From the NCBI GenBank assembly GCA_944990035.1, contig CALYLX010000060.1, forward strand, positions 248,001 to 312,000: DNA of 64,000 nucleotides, given 5' to 3'. This document shows positions 47,581 to 59,300 of the stretch, piece after piece; the first letter of the stretch is position 1; each line of letters starts with the position of its first letter. Below the pieces are notes generated by a model. That model had not been told where the DNA came from. It did not search any database and was given only the letters and a program-made list of their open reading frames with translations. The position numbers and the translations under genes are program-made. This DNA comes from Clitopilus passeckerianus. Lineage: Eukaryota > Basidiomycota > Agaricomycetes > Agaricales > Entolomataceae.

Positions 47581-48728
47581 GCATGTCCACAACACTTTAC
47601 CCTTATGGCTATTTGATTCCGATGTAGCTCGCACAACTCGTTCCGTGATTCTACATCAACGAACCACCCAGTGCCATGTTTCCGGACTAAAATAGATGTT
47701 AGATGGTGGACGCAGCCTGCGGGAACGACCTTGCCATCTTTACGGACTTTGGGTCAGTTCCTTACAATGCCTGCTTCTTAGTGCTTGTCTCCAAGACTAA
47801 CAAATGCACGAAGGATGAGCAACGCAGTCGGGTAAGATCGTGTTCCTCCATTGGAATTGGGTTAGCATACCTCCCGCCTCAAGGATGTATAATTCTGCGT
47901 TCATATTCCAATCAATAACGTTCTAATCACCAGCCTATGTGATTAGGAGTGTTGATCTGAACGTTTGGTTCTTGGTGGCCTGATAGCCAATAGTCTTGTC
48001 AGCCGGTTGAGTGCGTGAAGAAGGGATGTCAACCTTGCCGAGAGGTTCTCTAGCCAGGATAGAAAAGCCCGTGGTGTATTCTCTAGATGCAAGGTTCACA
48101 ATGCCATGGTATTGGCCAGCTGTACGTAACACCGAATCATATCCCATCCACTCCGAAGTACTACCACAGTGACCCAGCATGGAAGGAGATGCCGCCAACG
48201 TAGATTCACCGGGTCCTTATAGCATTACAATCACCTTTGACTTTTCCTCAGACCCAATACTCAAAGGCGTGCGAGGAGGCCCATCCAACAAAGTCGGCAG
48301 GATACGAGCTTTGAGAACTAGCATAGGAGGCCGACTCCAGACGATTGATGTCCAGGCAAGAATTCGGGGCTGAGCCTATCCCTCAGTTGAGTTCATGGGA
48401 GGTTGTATATGGCAGATCACTCGGTATACCATTGTCATCATGGGCGTCAATGATGTATCTATCGTCATGCCCGATTATCTCGCCATCCCGCTAAGTTAGT
48501 ATCCTTTGGCCATAACCGACTGATTCCTATGGGGCATTGCAAAAGTTCAGCGACCCAGATGGAATCTATGAGTGACTTATCCATCCTCCAGTGTATTTTC
48601 CTTTGTACGACATTGAGGGTGAAACCATTACATCCACCGCGAGCTCCCCTGCAATACCCCTGATCGGGAATTCCAAAGTTGCGCCCAACTTAATTATATC
48701 TCTATCTCAGTGTGTGTCTCGGGTAGGG
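47581..48728. other. Intergenic between the truncated 7-TM copy and SSP5
   Basis: It contains the repeated upstream block of the peptide genes (TACCACAGTGACCCAGCATGG near 48160, TGGCAGATCACTCGG near 48410). Short ORFs carry no domain. Confidence 0.4.
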
Positions 48729-48809
48729 AGTGGAGTAAAACAATCCGTCTCCGGCCCCGAGCCAATTGTGGTACATATGTTCTTTCTAGAGAGTCCTATC
48801 ATATAAAAG
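48729..48809 (+). promoter_or_regulatory. Peptide-gene promoter 5
   Basis: GGAGTGGAGTAAAACAATC lacks the GATAA core seen in copies 1, 3 and 6. TATA box at 48803-48809, 71 nt before the ATG. Confidence 0.6.
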
Positions 48810-48879
48810 CTTAGTCCGAATGAAAGAACCTCTCGTAAACAATCCTCCAGTCTTCTCCCAGCTCAGAAACCAGTTAATC

Positions 48880-49168
48880 ATGAAGTTGCTCGCTATCACC
48901 CTCGCTGCAGCCCTCGTTTCCATCGTCTCCGCTGCCCCTGCAATCGAAGAGCCAGCCATACTTAGCAAAAGAGTTATTGCTACTACACCGGAAGGCTTCT
49001 GCTATTTAACCTGCGATTACTATAAGCACGGCACGCCGGTGACATATGACCCAAACGCCGCGTCAGTTTAAATTCTAATTCATCGGAGACAACATCACTC
49101 ATCGTTGACCCGTTGGCCCTTGAAACAGCTGGCCTTGCACCTGCGCCGATGGTACCAAGTTCTCCTGA
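48880..49168 (+). CDS. Secreted Kex2-type cysteine peptide SSP5 (73 aa)
   Basis: Exons 48880-49061 and 49129-49168; 67-nt intron with donor GTCAGT, phase 2. Signal peptide, pro-segment EEPAILS, KR, then a mature part with FCYLTCDYYKHGTP and PCTCADG. Four Cys in the family pattern. It is six residues shorter than most copies because the loop before the intron and the C-terminus are shorter (ending TKFS). An upstream in-frame ATG at 48820 lies in the 5' leader and would bury the signal peptide, so it is not used here. Confidence 0.82.
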
Positions 49169-49439
49169 AACAGTCATTAGCACACCCGAGATCTGTACAT
49201 AATCCTTTGATTTAATAATTTGTTCACGCGGGGAATTCAGCTCCCGTTACGTCGTTCCCCTTCTTCGATCGCCCAACCTATGAGATACCTTACAGAATCT
49301 GAATGTGAGAATGATATCATAATAGTAAGAGTGCTTCGAAATTCATCCATGAACCAGTGATGAAGATAATAAGAGTGAGGAGAAGGGGGAGCGAGGATAA
49401 TCAAGGAGTGGCGGATCGTCATGGTGAGAAAGTCGTGAG

Positions 49440-50673
49440 TATCTGGATAAACAGATGAAAGGCATAACATTCATAGTCCGACTGGCTACAAAGCATCATG
49501 TGTATTAACACAGGTGATGAGCCAACGAGTCGGCGAGAACGTACCTGACATTGTTCGCCCCCACAACGAAAAGACCCAAATACCAACCTTCCTCATCCGG
49601 AACTCGCCACGGCCATGCTTCGTCCTCCTTGTCATCTCCTCCCCAGCAGAGGAGATATCAGCGCGTTGATTCGCTTGGTGGGTGTGATGTTCCAGATTTC
49701 GATTCGTTGAGGGCAAGTCGAGTGTGACCATTATGTCGACCTTTCCTGAAGACCTAGACAGAATCGAAGGCAACTATAAAGAAACCGTCATTAGATAGGA
49801 AATACAGACGTTCGGAACAAATGAGTTCACTATGGCAAGTGGGACGGTCATAACCCTCGGTCTGATGCATGACCGTTGCTACCAAGGTCACGTTTGAGCG
49901 GGTTTTCTCGTAGTAAATACGCAGCGGATGGTAGTGAGCCTCTCTGTCGAGGGAGCCAAACACCGGAAAGCACAGCATCAACGGATAATTCTCCTGCCAA
50001 CGATAGATGATATGCTGCGTTCTTCGTCAACTGGACGACATCCAGAAGGACTATGATTGATTAAAGGTCAGTCTGATTCCTTCTGATTCCTTCAAGAGGG
50101 TGACTTGACCGTACGAAAGAATTATGCAGGAGGCAAGGATGGCTATGACGGTAAGCCCGCCTCAGGAAATTGAAATGCTAGCTTACGAAGCTGTGATTAG
50201 TTGGCGTCAGATGTGAGAGAAATGCAAACGTACATGATTAAAAAACGCGCCGTACGTCCGAAGCTCCCTGCACTCTACTTCCAGCTGCTCAAAACGTAAG
50301 GTTTTCCCCAGAAGAGTACCCGTCATGTCCGACGAACAGTGGCAACCTTGAGTTTCCCGGTTGAGTGATCGTCCGACGTGGGAGATGTCAATGATTGGGG
50401 GAACGAAAGACCGCCCAGGCATGCGTCGGAATGCAGTATTAGGTCACAGTAGCGAGAAGCGTTTATGCGTGGTTAGAGAGCAAAGCCAGTGGGACGCAGT
50501 GAGAGAGTACGAAACCAAGGGAGGCGGCCTGAGATCAAACGCCATTGAAACGGAATTGTTGCCAGTGCCACACGAGTTGATGTTGGCTCCCTGAATGGAA
50601 CCGTTACGGAGATAAGATAAGTAGATTTTCTTCCGATCTTATCTCCTAAGCCCCAAATGCGGAACCGAGGCAT
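49440..50673 (-). pseudogene. F2 membrane-protein family copy, unit 8 (decayed)
   Basis: The conserved start context is at 50673-50671 (MPRFRIWGLGDKIGRKSTYLIS), with the frame open across palindrome P8. Further downstream a long frame near 49754-49981 (SLDREAHYHPLRIYYEKTRSN) occupies the place of the SSIDIVTTTSG exon of unit 2. No complete exon chain could be assembled. Confidence 0.35.
50609..50645. promoter_or_regulatory. GATA palindrome P8
   Basis: GAGATAAGAT (50609-50618) and GATCTTATCTC (50635-50645) enclose a 16-nt loop. The flank AAGCCCCAAATGCGGAACC..GCATAGCCACA follows. Confidence 0.55.
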
Positions 50674-50679
50674 AGCCAC

Positions 50680-51834
50680 AACTTCCTGCTTGGTTCCTGC
50701 AATCCAGCGAGAGGTCCATGCTCGTCCTCTTCCTCCAAATCGCCTCCACTGGGCCGTCCGCATGCGTGCTCCCTCTATCTTTCTCTCACGATTTCGTGAC
50801 CCTTTTGTACCTCTTTCCTCTCATGTCTCAACTCTACGCCGAGGAGGAGAATGGCACTTCGTTCCCTGAACAAAGGTAACGAATCCTTGGGTAAGGCGAC
50901 GGACCTTGGATGTCAGAGGATGGAGGAACGCTGGTATTACAGGCTTTAGTGAGTTCTCTACTGCGACGCCTCATGTCGCCAGCTTCTTAGTCATGTCTTC
51001 GAGGCACCTCCCGTGTTCGGGGCATATACGGCTTGATTATAAGCCCGGTACGGAGAGGGACGAGATATTGAAGTGCGCCTACATCGGCTTGTTAGGTACC
51101 TTTTCACTTTCATCGTCCTCGTTTTCCCAGCTGATTGTATTCCAACCTTTGAATAGTTACAGCGCTCCTGGCCCTTCAATCAGGTTTCGGAGAATCCTCC
51201 CCTCGATGGACACTCTTCAAATCGTATGCTGTTTTACCTCGTACGTTCAACTTCTTCTTCTCATTCCTACCACCAACCACATCGGAAACATACACCCCCA
51301 GAATCCATCGCATACTTAGTCTTTAATGGAGCAGAGCGTTACGGGGCCCCAGTCGCTCCGTTCAATCCGTGTCAGGAGAAATCAAATTCATAATGCTCTT
51401 TAGAGAATCACCGGGAGAGATAGCGTCAAGACCGACGACCAGGAAGATCGGAACAAAGTCTCAGCTACTCGTGAGATACCACGGTAATTCATCATGGTGA
51501 AACGACTGCCGAGGCAGATTTACGTGGGTCGTATATGGAAGATTGTTATCATCGTGAGCGTCACTGACATCCGATCCATTCGATGCTGGTATGTTACAGA
51601 CACCCAACATAGTTGAGCAAGAATTTTTACGGCTGGTATCCTTTTTCAGCCACTGGGAGGGAATCCATAAGCGACTTCCTTAAGTTTTCGATGAGTGACA
51701 TTGAGGTAAACTTCGGAATCCTACCTCTCTATAACTTATTCATCCCGGACTTCCCGGTCATACCTCATATTGGGAATTCAACTTCGCCTTCACTGTCTAC
51801 GGGGTAATCCGGTCAGGTGTCAGGTCCAAGGAGG
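50680..51834. other. Intergenic; upstream part of unit 9
   Basis: The ORF 50906-51319 (+) has hydrophobic stretches but no signal peptide or conserved counterpart in other units. The peptide-gene upstream block begins at about 51480 (TACCACGGTAATTCATCATGG). Confidence 0.35.
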
Positions 51835-51898
51835 GGAGGATAAAAATATCTCTTTGGCCCCCGAGTAGGTCTGTCCTACAAAGTCCTACGGTATAAAA
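51835..51898 (+). promoter_or_regulatory. Peptide-gene promoter 6
   Basis: GGAGGGGAGGATAAAAATATC is followed by a TATA box at 51892-51898, 74 nt before the ATG. Confidence 0.6.
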
Positions 51899-51971
51899 GT
51901 CTAGCAATAGTCAAGGAAATCGTCAACAAACAGCCCTCCCAACCAGTACCCAGCTCATAAACGAGTTAATC

Positions 51972-52271
51972 ATGAAGTTGTTCGCTATCGCCCTCGCTAC
52001 AAGTCTTCTTTCCATTGTCTCCGCCGCACCGGGGCTCAATCCCATGGTTAGCAAAAGAACGATTGTGCTTCCGCCGGAAGGCTGGTGCAGTTATTATTGC
52101 GGTTGCTTTGGGCAACCCCCAGGGCCTGATACATTCACATATGACCCGACGATAGACGGAGGCACACACAGGTAAGTTCTGAATTCATCTGAGAGAACAT
52201 CGCTCATGGTTGATGCTTGATAAAGTTGGAATTGCTTTTGCGCCAATGGTGAAAAGTACTGGGCCCCATGA
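51972..52271 (+). CDS. Secreted Kex2-type cysteine peptide SSP6 (81 aa, extra Cys)
   Basis: Exons 51972-52171 and 52226-52271; 54-nt intron, phase 2. The signal peptide (MKLFAIA start) is followed by a much shortened pro-segment (GLNPMVS) and KR. The mature part reads PPEGWCSYYCGCFGQPPGPD, giving C-x3-C plus a fifth Cys two residues on, and exon 2 has NCFCANG. The GHG/KHG motif is replaced by a Pro-rich loop. The odd number of Cys could allow a dimer or a changed disulfide. Confidence 0.8.
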
Positions 52272-53317
52272 AGTCGTTGGCAAAGACTAGATCCTTACAT
52301 AGCCATTCCATGTGATCCTCTGCCATCGCAAGAATTTCAACCTCCATTGCGTTGTTCCCTTGCTTTGATCAGCCAAGTGATATGACTGCCCCGGTTTCAG
52401 TGCCATAATAATCGGCCGGCGCGTTGGGCATCCTCGCATTTCTAGTTGGAAAATGAATGATAGACGCTCTGCGAGCTAGGAGAGGCCGAATCGAATCGAT
52501 TGGAGCCTAGGATTGGGTATTGTGTCTATCCCACTTGACCTCAGGCTCTCGGCCCTACCTAATCTCTTTCAAAGCATGAACCTGACACTTTACTTGTCAT
52601 GGAAAAGAATATCAGAACATTGGGGACCGGATTTCTCTCCTCTTCTGTGTTCTTTTACTCTGTGCAGTAATGATCTCACCGAACCAGTAAAAATATGGGG
52701 TGATCTGCGTGATCTGCGAACGCTGTGACAACCGGCAGCAAAATGAAAACTGATCTGCCATCCACGCCACGGTGGTGGCTTCCCTCATGTCAGAAACCCT
52801 GGGTGGCCAGGCGTCATACGTGTTGGACACCAATCATAATGAGGGTTGGCACATTTGTCGAGTTCTACGTATTCTTTCAACGTAGGGTTAGCGATGTCAT
52901 AGGCTTGGTTCGGTGTAGGTAAGTCTACTCGTTGAAACCCACGTGGACGAAGCGGCCGCGTGAACGGGGTGGCGGGAAGTCGAATATGTCAATGGCAGAT
53001 CACTTGGCAGATCATCGTTATTGTCGTGAGGCTCCATGAAGTATCGTCAGGCCTTGTTGTGCCATTTCCCCCAGGATCTCGATAGGCTAACGTAATTTGG
53101 CCATGATTGACTGACTCTTGCGGGCCATTAGAGCTCAGTGACCCAGATAGATGGATTCTATATGTGGCTCTCCATTCCATTTAGCGACATTGAAGCGATT
53201 CCATGTATCCCAACCGTACAGGCCTTGGCAGTACTACCTCGTATCGTGGATTCCGAAATCGCGTATAGCTCAACGACAATCCCATTGTGTGCCTGACAAT
53301 CCAGACAGGTGTCGGGT
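52272..53317. other. Intergenic between SSP6 and SSP7
   Basis: It holds the 3' flank of SSP6 (GCGAAGAATTTC.. CCTCCATTGCGTTG-type sequence near 52330) and the upstream block of SSP7 (TGGCAGATCACTTGGCAGATC near 53000). No gene is seen. Confidence 0.4.
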
Positions 53318-53404
53318 ACTGTGGAGCATAACAGTCCCTCCTCAGGCGCCGGGTACGTCCGTTATCTTATGCACGCTCTTTCTACAAAGTCCAACGGTAT
53401 AAAA
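53318..53404 (+). promoter_or_regulatory. Peptide-gene promoter 7
   Basis: A degenerate box TACTGTGGAGCATAACAG is followed by a TATA box at 53398-53404, 75 nt before the ATG. Confidence 0.55.
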
Positions 53405-53478
53405 AATGTCGCCACATTGAAGAAACCACCAGCAAACAACCACACCCAGCCTTCAACCAAGCGACAAGCCAATCAATC

Positions 53479-53771
53479 ATGAAGTTGCTCGCAGCCACCC
53501 TCGCAGCAGCCCTTATTTCCCTCGCTTCTGCTGCGCCTGGGCTTAATCCCATCGAAGACTCCACCACAGTCAGCAAAAGAGTCATTGTTCCCACCAACGG
53601 CGGACTGTGCATATGGTACACTTGCCCCGAGAAAGGGCACGGTGCGGGTACATGGAATGCTACCACATTCACGTATGTTTCCAATTGTTTCAGTTTGTAT
53701 CACCCATGGCTGACGCCTTATAAAGGTGCACTTGCGAGGATGGTACCGTGTTCCAATATTCTGGTCCATAA
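53479..53771 (+). CDS. Secreted Kex2-type cysteine peptide SSP7 (79 aa, C-x4-C)
   Basis: Exons 53479-53672 and 53726-53771; 53-nt intron, phase 2. Signal peptide (MKLLAAT start), pro-segment GLNPIEDSTTVS, KR. The mature part has LCIWYTCPEKGHGAG, so the first pair is C-x4-C and not C-x3-C, while exon 2 keeps TCTCEDG. The reading of exon 1 past the splice site would give an unrelated tail, so splicing at GTATGT (53673) is preferred because it restores the family C-x-C exon. Confidence 0.82.
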
Positions 53772-54829
53772 GTCTTTCGGTAGCACAGACTAGCCCTAAT
53801 AAATTGAAGACGTGAGGAATTGTGTCAATGTCTTACGACGCGTAGTGCTTCAGCTTGCAGACAGCATAAGGCTAGTTTGAGTTGATATCAAACCGTTTCC
53901 ACTCAGATCTGTCTCCGTTCAGTTGCCTCGGAATATGCTATTTTTGAGTTTTCCCCAGGCACCGAGGTCACGTCCTCTCGGCCGGATTCGCATTACAATG
54001 TCCTTACATGCCAAGCCTGACTACGTTCTAAGGTCTAGTGCGCCTAGGAGCACGCATGATATTACGGACTGAATTACCAGGCAGGAGGTGGCGCGAGGGC
54101 AACATGCCTACCAATACTGGGCGACACTTGAACGTCAGTGCGTAGCCAAATTGACGGCGCTACGGGAGAAACTGTTACCTGATGGCGTGTCCTTGGTCGT
54201 GCGTTATCTGCCTCATCTACGTCCTCCCTGCCGCCTCCTGACGAAAACCCGTTAGCTCCACGTCTTCAAACACGACCATGAAGACAGCGCACCATTTCAA
54301 GAAGCATATCCGGGGTCTTTCAAATGTCCAAGGTCAAAGCTTCCCAGCCTGGCGGTCTGTAACCATCGGCGAGTGTCGGGAGCCGGAGGGATTTGAGAAC
54401 ACCTTGCGCCGAATATATGAGCCATAACGGGACTAAGTAGGACCTGAGAGAACGAGTGAGATTGAGTTTATCTGGCGAAGCTTGTACGAAGACTACGTAC
54501 CGTTCGTGAACAGAGTATAATGCGAACTTGCATCATTCTTCTCATCATGCTTCGAAGCACAGGTCCCTAGTAGTCGCGCCAGCCACGTGTGAGGTTAGTG
54601 GACACAATATTGTTGTGAAACGAAGACATACGTTCAGAAAACGCCTCATCCGGCCGAAGGACCCTACCAACATTCCAACTGGCCCAAAAGGACGCTGGTC
54701 GATGGAATTACGAACCAGCCCGAGGAATAGTCTGTCAGGCCGATTAATCCTTCCATTTTATCACAGCATTCGACGCGGTAAGCCTAAGTAAAGATCATTA
54801 GGCTAGATCGGGGAAAGTTCAGAAGAAAA
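53772..54829. other. 3' flank of SSP7; no supported gene
   Basis: The plus-strand ORF 54528-54791 is Arg/Pro-rich without a domain. No repeat-unit gene is recognised in this stretch. Confidence 0.35.
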
Positions 54830-56300
54830 CCTACGTAACGAACCCCTCCTCTATCGAGTCGGCGAGGTGTAAGTTAGTGGAACCCCATGCGACACCATGC
54901 GTGCTTCGGAATGCGGCCATGAAGATGACGAAGACGAGGAGAAGGAAAAGAGCGAGGATGGCTAATGATCGATGGACAGAGGGGTAGGTGTCCTGGGGAA
55001 CCCTTGGGTTAGCTCCATGTCGTCGAATACCATAAGAATTAAAGCTCACGTACTGTTTCCATACGATCCATGACGCTCTGGCGTTCACATATTCACTTCA
55101 CTCTTCACACAGACGTCTCAGGAACCGTCCATACCCTCTGTCCTATACGATCTCCTGCGAGCGTACTTCAGGTACAACGTCAACCCATTAACAGGCTGAC
55201 TCAACATAACTCCGATGTTTAGCGATTGTACTTGTCGGCGAGTAAGTGTCGATAGCCAGAGGGAAGCAGCACCGTGGTAAGTCGGATGGATGGCGGTATA
55301 ACGGAACCATAAAGGCCTGAAAGGATTGAGTCAGTCAGTTGAGAACCGTGATGACGACGTGAACGTACTGGAGATAGAGAAAGAACTCGGATCGATTCGC
55401 GGGGATGGATGATGTTTCTAGGTGAGGTAGTGACGCTGAAATGCATGTTAGTCCCAGATCGGTGAATCCTACGAAAAAGACGTACCACTCGCGAAGTCAC
55501 CGCATGGGTACACTCCGACTTTTCATCAATTCCTCGTTGACTTCCCAAGCACCGTTCTTCAGCAAAGTACTCAAACTCTGAGCCACTCGTGCCAGTTGAG
55601 GCTGAGAGGTTCTAAGCGGTGGTCATCCCTCACGGGTCGAACGAATTTGGAGACGACTGAAGAGAACGACGTTAGTTGGAGCCAGGAGGGGGGGAGGTGA
55701 AATGAGCGTACTAGAGCAACACGGGGCAATGAGTCCCAAGGTAACCGCCTTCCAGTATTCTTCGGACTGGGAGAGCCAGAGTGATTCCCTTATCGACGAT
55801 AAGTTGGCTTGTTGTCCTTCTTCTCGCGTCGAATCAAATTTGGAAGGCCTCCGAAGGCGAAACTTCAGTTTGATACCGTCATCCAAACCCTACGAAGGTG
55901 AGGTGAGTGGAGGTCAGATTTTCGGACAAAAGGAGACGCACGTTGGGGAGAGGCGCCATTCAACCGAGGAACCACACACCACACTTCCTCCGGCTGCTAT
56001 AAACACCGTGGTTCCTCCAAAAGAACGGATGCGTCATGTTTGACGAACAATTCGAATTGCAACCTTGAGTCTCCTCCTTCTGAGGCATGGTTGACGAATC
56101 CGTGCGTCCAAGGTGGGAGATGTCTATGGGAGTACAAATGGCGAGTAAGTTGTTGTATCCAGAAGTGCTTTCACATGATTAGACAGGAACGCAAAAGCTA
56201 ACGAGACGAGGACGAAGGCACGAGACGAGGTCAAACCGGATTGTTGACGTGTGTGTTGACGTCGAATCCCCATACAGGAAAGATTGCAGAGATAAGATAG
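54830..56300 (-). pseudogene. F2 membrane-protein family remnant, unit 9
   Basis: By position and by the palindrome P9 flank this is the F2 slot of unit 9. A hydrophobic segment HRSLAILALFLLLVFVIFMAA (near 54900-54985) may be one of its TM segments. No other F2 exon could be matched with confidence, and the 5' end is split by the hAT element. Confidence 0.3.
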
Positions 56301-56303
56301 GTG
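56287..56303. promoter_or_regulatory. GATA palindrome P9, left half (right half at 60447-60463)
   Basis: AGAGATAAGATAGGTG reaches the hAT insertion point. After the element come GATAGGTG (target duplication) and TTCATCGGATCTTAAGATC, then the usual flank GGCCCAAATGCGGAAAGG and AAAGCCACA. The loop sequence GTTCATCGGATCTTA resembles P7. Removing the element and one duplication would restore one palindrome. Confidence 0.6.
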
Positions 56304-59300
56304 TAGTGTTGCAACGGTTCAGCTCCACTCGACTCGACTCAGCTCAGGGACGGCTCGTGAGCTGATTGACATTTGAGTGGAGTCGAACCGCATTTTACCG
56401 GCTCAGCTCAAGCTCGAGTCACGGCTCAAGGAATATATTACTATATTTGGAAACAGGTACACAAGTTATTCTTCGTCGTCGTTAAAAAGAATGTCCTCTT
56501 CGTCAAACTCATCCCATTCACCCTTGACAAGGTTGTTAATAAATGCAGTAATGTCCTCTGGTACCTGTCGTTGATATTTTGCCAAATCCTCAAGCTCGTT
56601 GATCTCATCCTTGTAATGCATACCATCCGTGAAATGAAGCGAACGGCCATTTCGCAATGAAAACTTTAGCATCTGCAAAGCCTCCATGAGTTCCGGCTTC
56701 ATCCTATTGCGTCGTGCGGTGACTGTCTCCTTTCCCGATGAGAACACCCGCTCACAAGGGACAGCAGATCCTTGAATAGGGAGTATGTCAATGGCGAGGG
56801 CATAGATGGTTGGATACCTCTGTGCAGAACCCTAAATATCATTAGAAAGATGTCGCACGAGGAACAGCAAGCCATACCTGTTGCCAGTAGATAATTGGAT
56901 CAGTCTTGCTCCGTGGCTCTGCGAGGTAGGCGGCAACCTCTGCTTCCAAGCTCTGAGCTTGAGGTGTGCTGGTAAGGTCATCGAGCCCTAGAACGTCATC
57001 AATCCAGTTCCTCTCGCGTAGACCCCGAGCTGGCGTCTGCATGCCGTTTGACTGTCGATATGATCTGAGAGTTTCTAGAAATAGCTCCCGAGCTGCGTCT
57101 ACTTGCAAGGGCTGCCGCTTTTCATGCCACTCAAGTTTGATGGAAGGATTGAGGACTGCCGAGATTCTGTCAGGTTTATTACAATCGGCACGGTATAAAC
57201 AAGGGACGTACTCATAGCAAGTGTATACGCTGGGACATCTTCAATGCGCTGTATGTAATCCTTGATCTTCTCAATGCCTGCGTTAACTATTTCGGCATCA
57301 CGAGGGTGATCTTCCTTGAAGAGTTCCAATGCATGCACCATCCCATGAAAGCCAGGGATGGCATTGCATAGCGTTGGCATCTTTTCAGAAGATAGCCACT
57401 GCTGAAAGGCATGAGGTATCTAGAGAAAGAATGAATTGAATATCACGCAAGGATTAGAAGAATTGCGCACCCTGAGAAGTGACCGGTATCTTTCGAGTAT
57501 GCGCCATTCACTCTCAGAAAGTGTATATTGATGTAGTTCACGATGGGATCTCAGGAATTTGGTGATAGCCTAGTTGATATCAAGGATTGTGGTTAATAAC
57601 CTTGTACGCAAAAGTGAAGTGGCGAACGTACAAGCTTGCATTCCAACGCACGCTCAACCATCAGATATGTCGAAGACCAGTGTGTCTTCACGTCTCTTAG
57701 CAACTCCTTGGGTACTGCCATTCCAGGAAGTTGCTGAATCTCGGTGAAGTGCTGTCGTCGAAGTGAAGACACTCGGACCTTGAGGGGTGTCAGTAGGGTT
57801 TTCAATGAATAATGGAACTACCCACACTTCGAACGACACCGCGTATGATGGCAATGATGTCACAGTTTGCCAAAAAGTCAACCCTCATGTCGAGTACGTT
57901 GTCAGGGAGTGCGACAAGATCCATGTTCGTAATTGCGCTAAGCATGGCCTGGCATGCAAGATTTATGATATGCGGAAAGCACCTGTTAAAATTGAGCCTT
58001 GTTTTCAATAACAGAGCAGTCAACTTACCGCACGCGTGAATTCATCACTGAAAATGGGATGCCCCGTTCTCCCAACTTCGTCTTAAGAACTTCAACACAG
58101 GTGTCGTTTGAGGAAGCATTATCCATTGTTAGCCAGCCAAACTATAGAGTATCAAGTAAGACATATATCCACTAGATCTAGTTGTATACATACCTTCTCT
58201 GTGATGCCCATTCTATCGGTAATGTAGATCAGAGCCTCTGCCAGATGTTCGCCCGTGTGGTTCCCAGGAACTCGATGGAAGCCTATCAGATCTGCGCGGA
58301 GGCGTAGTGTTGGCTGTCGGTCCGTTTGCGATTCGATAATCTCAAGCCAGTGCGCGGTAACAGCCATATATGGCACTAGATTGGGATCGGACCACATGTC
58401 CATCGTGAAGGAAATCTTCCCCACAGATTCCTTTGAAAAGGTAAACTATCTATCAAGTTATAAGAATAAAACGGGAGCATACCTGCATCTCTTTCCCAAG
58501 CTTCTCAACATGTTCCTCCCAGTACTCAATAACGCGCTTGCGAATAGTGGTCCGACATGGTATATCCTCATCTCGAAGCGATTCACGGAGGATGAGGAAA
58601 ATCCGCCGAAGATGAGGAGACTCAACTACATTTATAGACTAGCAGAAAAAATCTGAATAGAGGGTAGAAATAACTGATAACATACGCACCTGATCATCCG
58701 CGATGATCCAGTCAACAATGGCATCCACAAACACCTCTTCTGAGAAAGTGGGGATGTGGGAAGGCTTGTTGGTGGTGGGCACCTTTTCTCCCCGTGACTC
58801 GCGATACTTGCGGACTTGATCTTGTACGGCGCTTGCCGTTATCTTGATGTTGAGTTTGTCACATGACAAAATCCAATGGGACGTATGGTTGTTGCATAAG
58901 TGACGGCGCAGAATGCTGGTGGCTGTTGTCTGGCTGAATGATTTGACGGTGGTATCAGCACCAGAGGCTTTGAGTTGGCTAACAATCATATAATCAATAC
59001 TTTGAGATATACCTCAAAAAGAGTGGGCCTTACGCGCAAAAGATGCACTGTTGTCTCCCTCCAACCTCCTTGAAGAACTTCCTCACGTCACTAGCCTCTT
59101 TCTGGTTCTTCGGTTGCTTTTTGGGCGAACTCAACTGTTGACGGCGTTGAGGGGAATGGGGGCCTGCACGAGGTGCCGATGGGCGAGCAATGGCCACTGC
59201 CTGCAACCTAGTTTGTAGGGAGTCGCAGGCACCCTCGACCGCATATGATGCGTTAGAGTCTGGCCGAACAGGCATATCCCTGGATCCTTGCGGTTGCTGT

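Noticed and set aside
33513..53771. Peptides as lipopeptide mating pheromones
   Set aside because: No copy ends in a CaaX box, and the Cys are internal and paired. STE3-type receptors are also absent, so a B mating-type locus is not supported.
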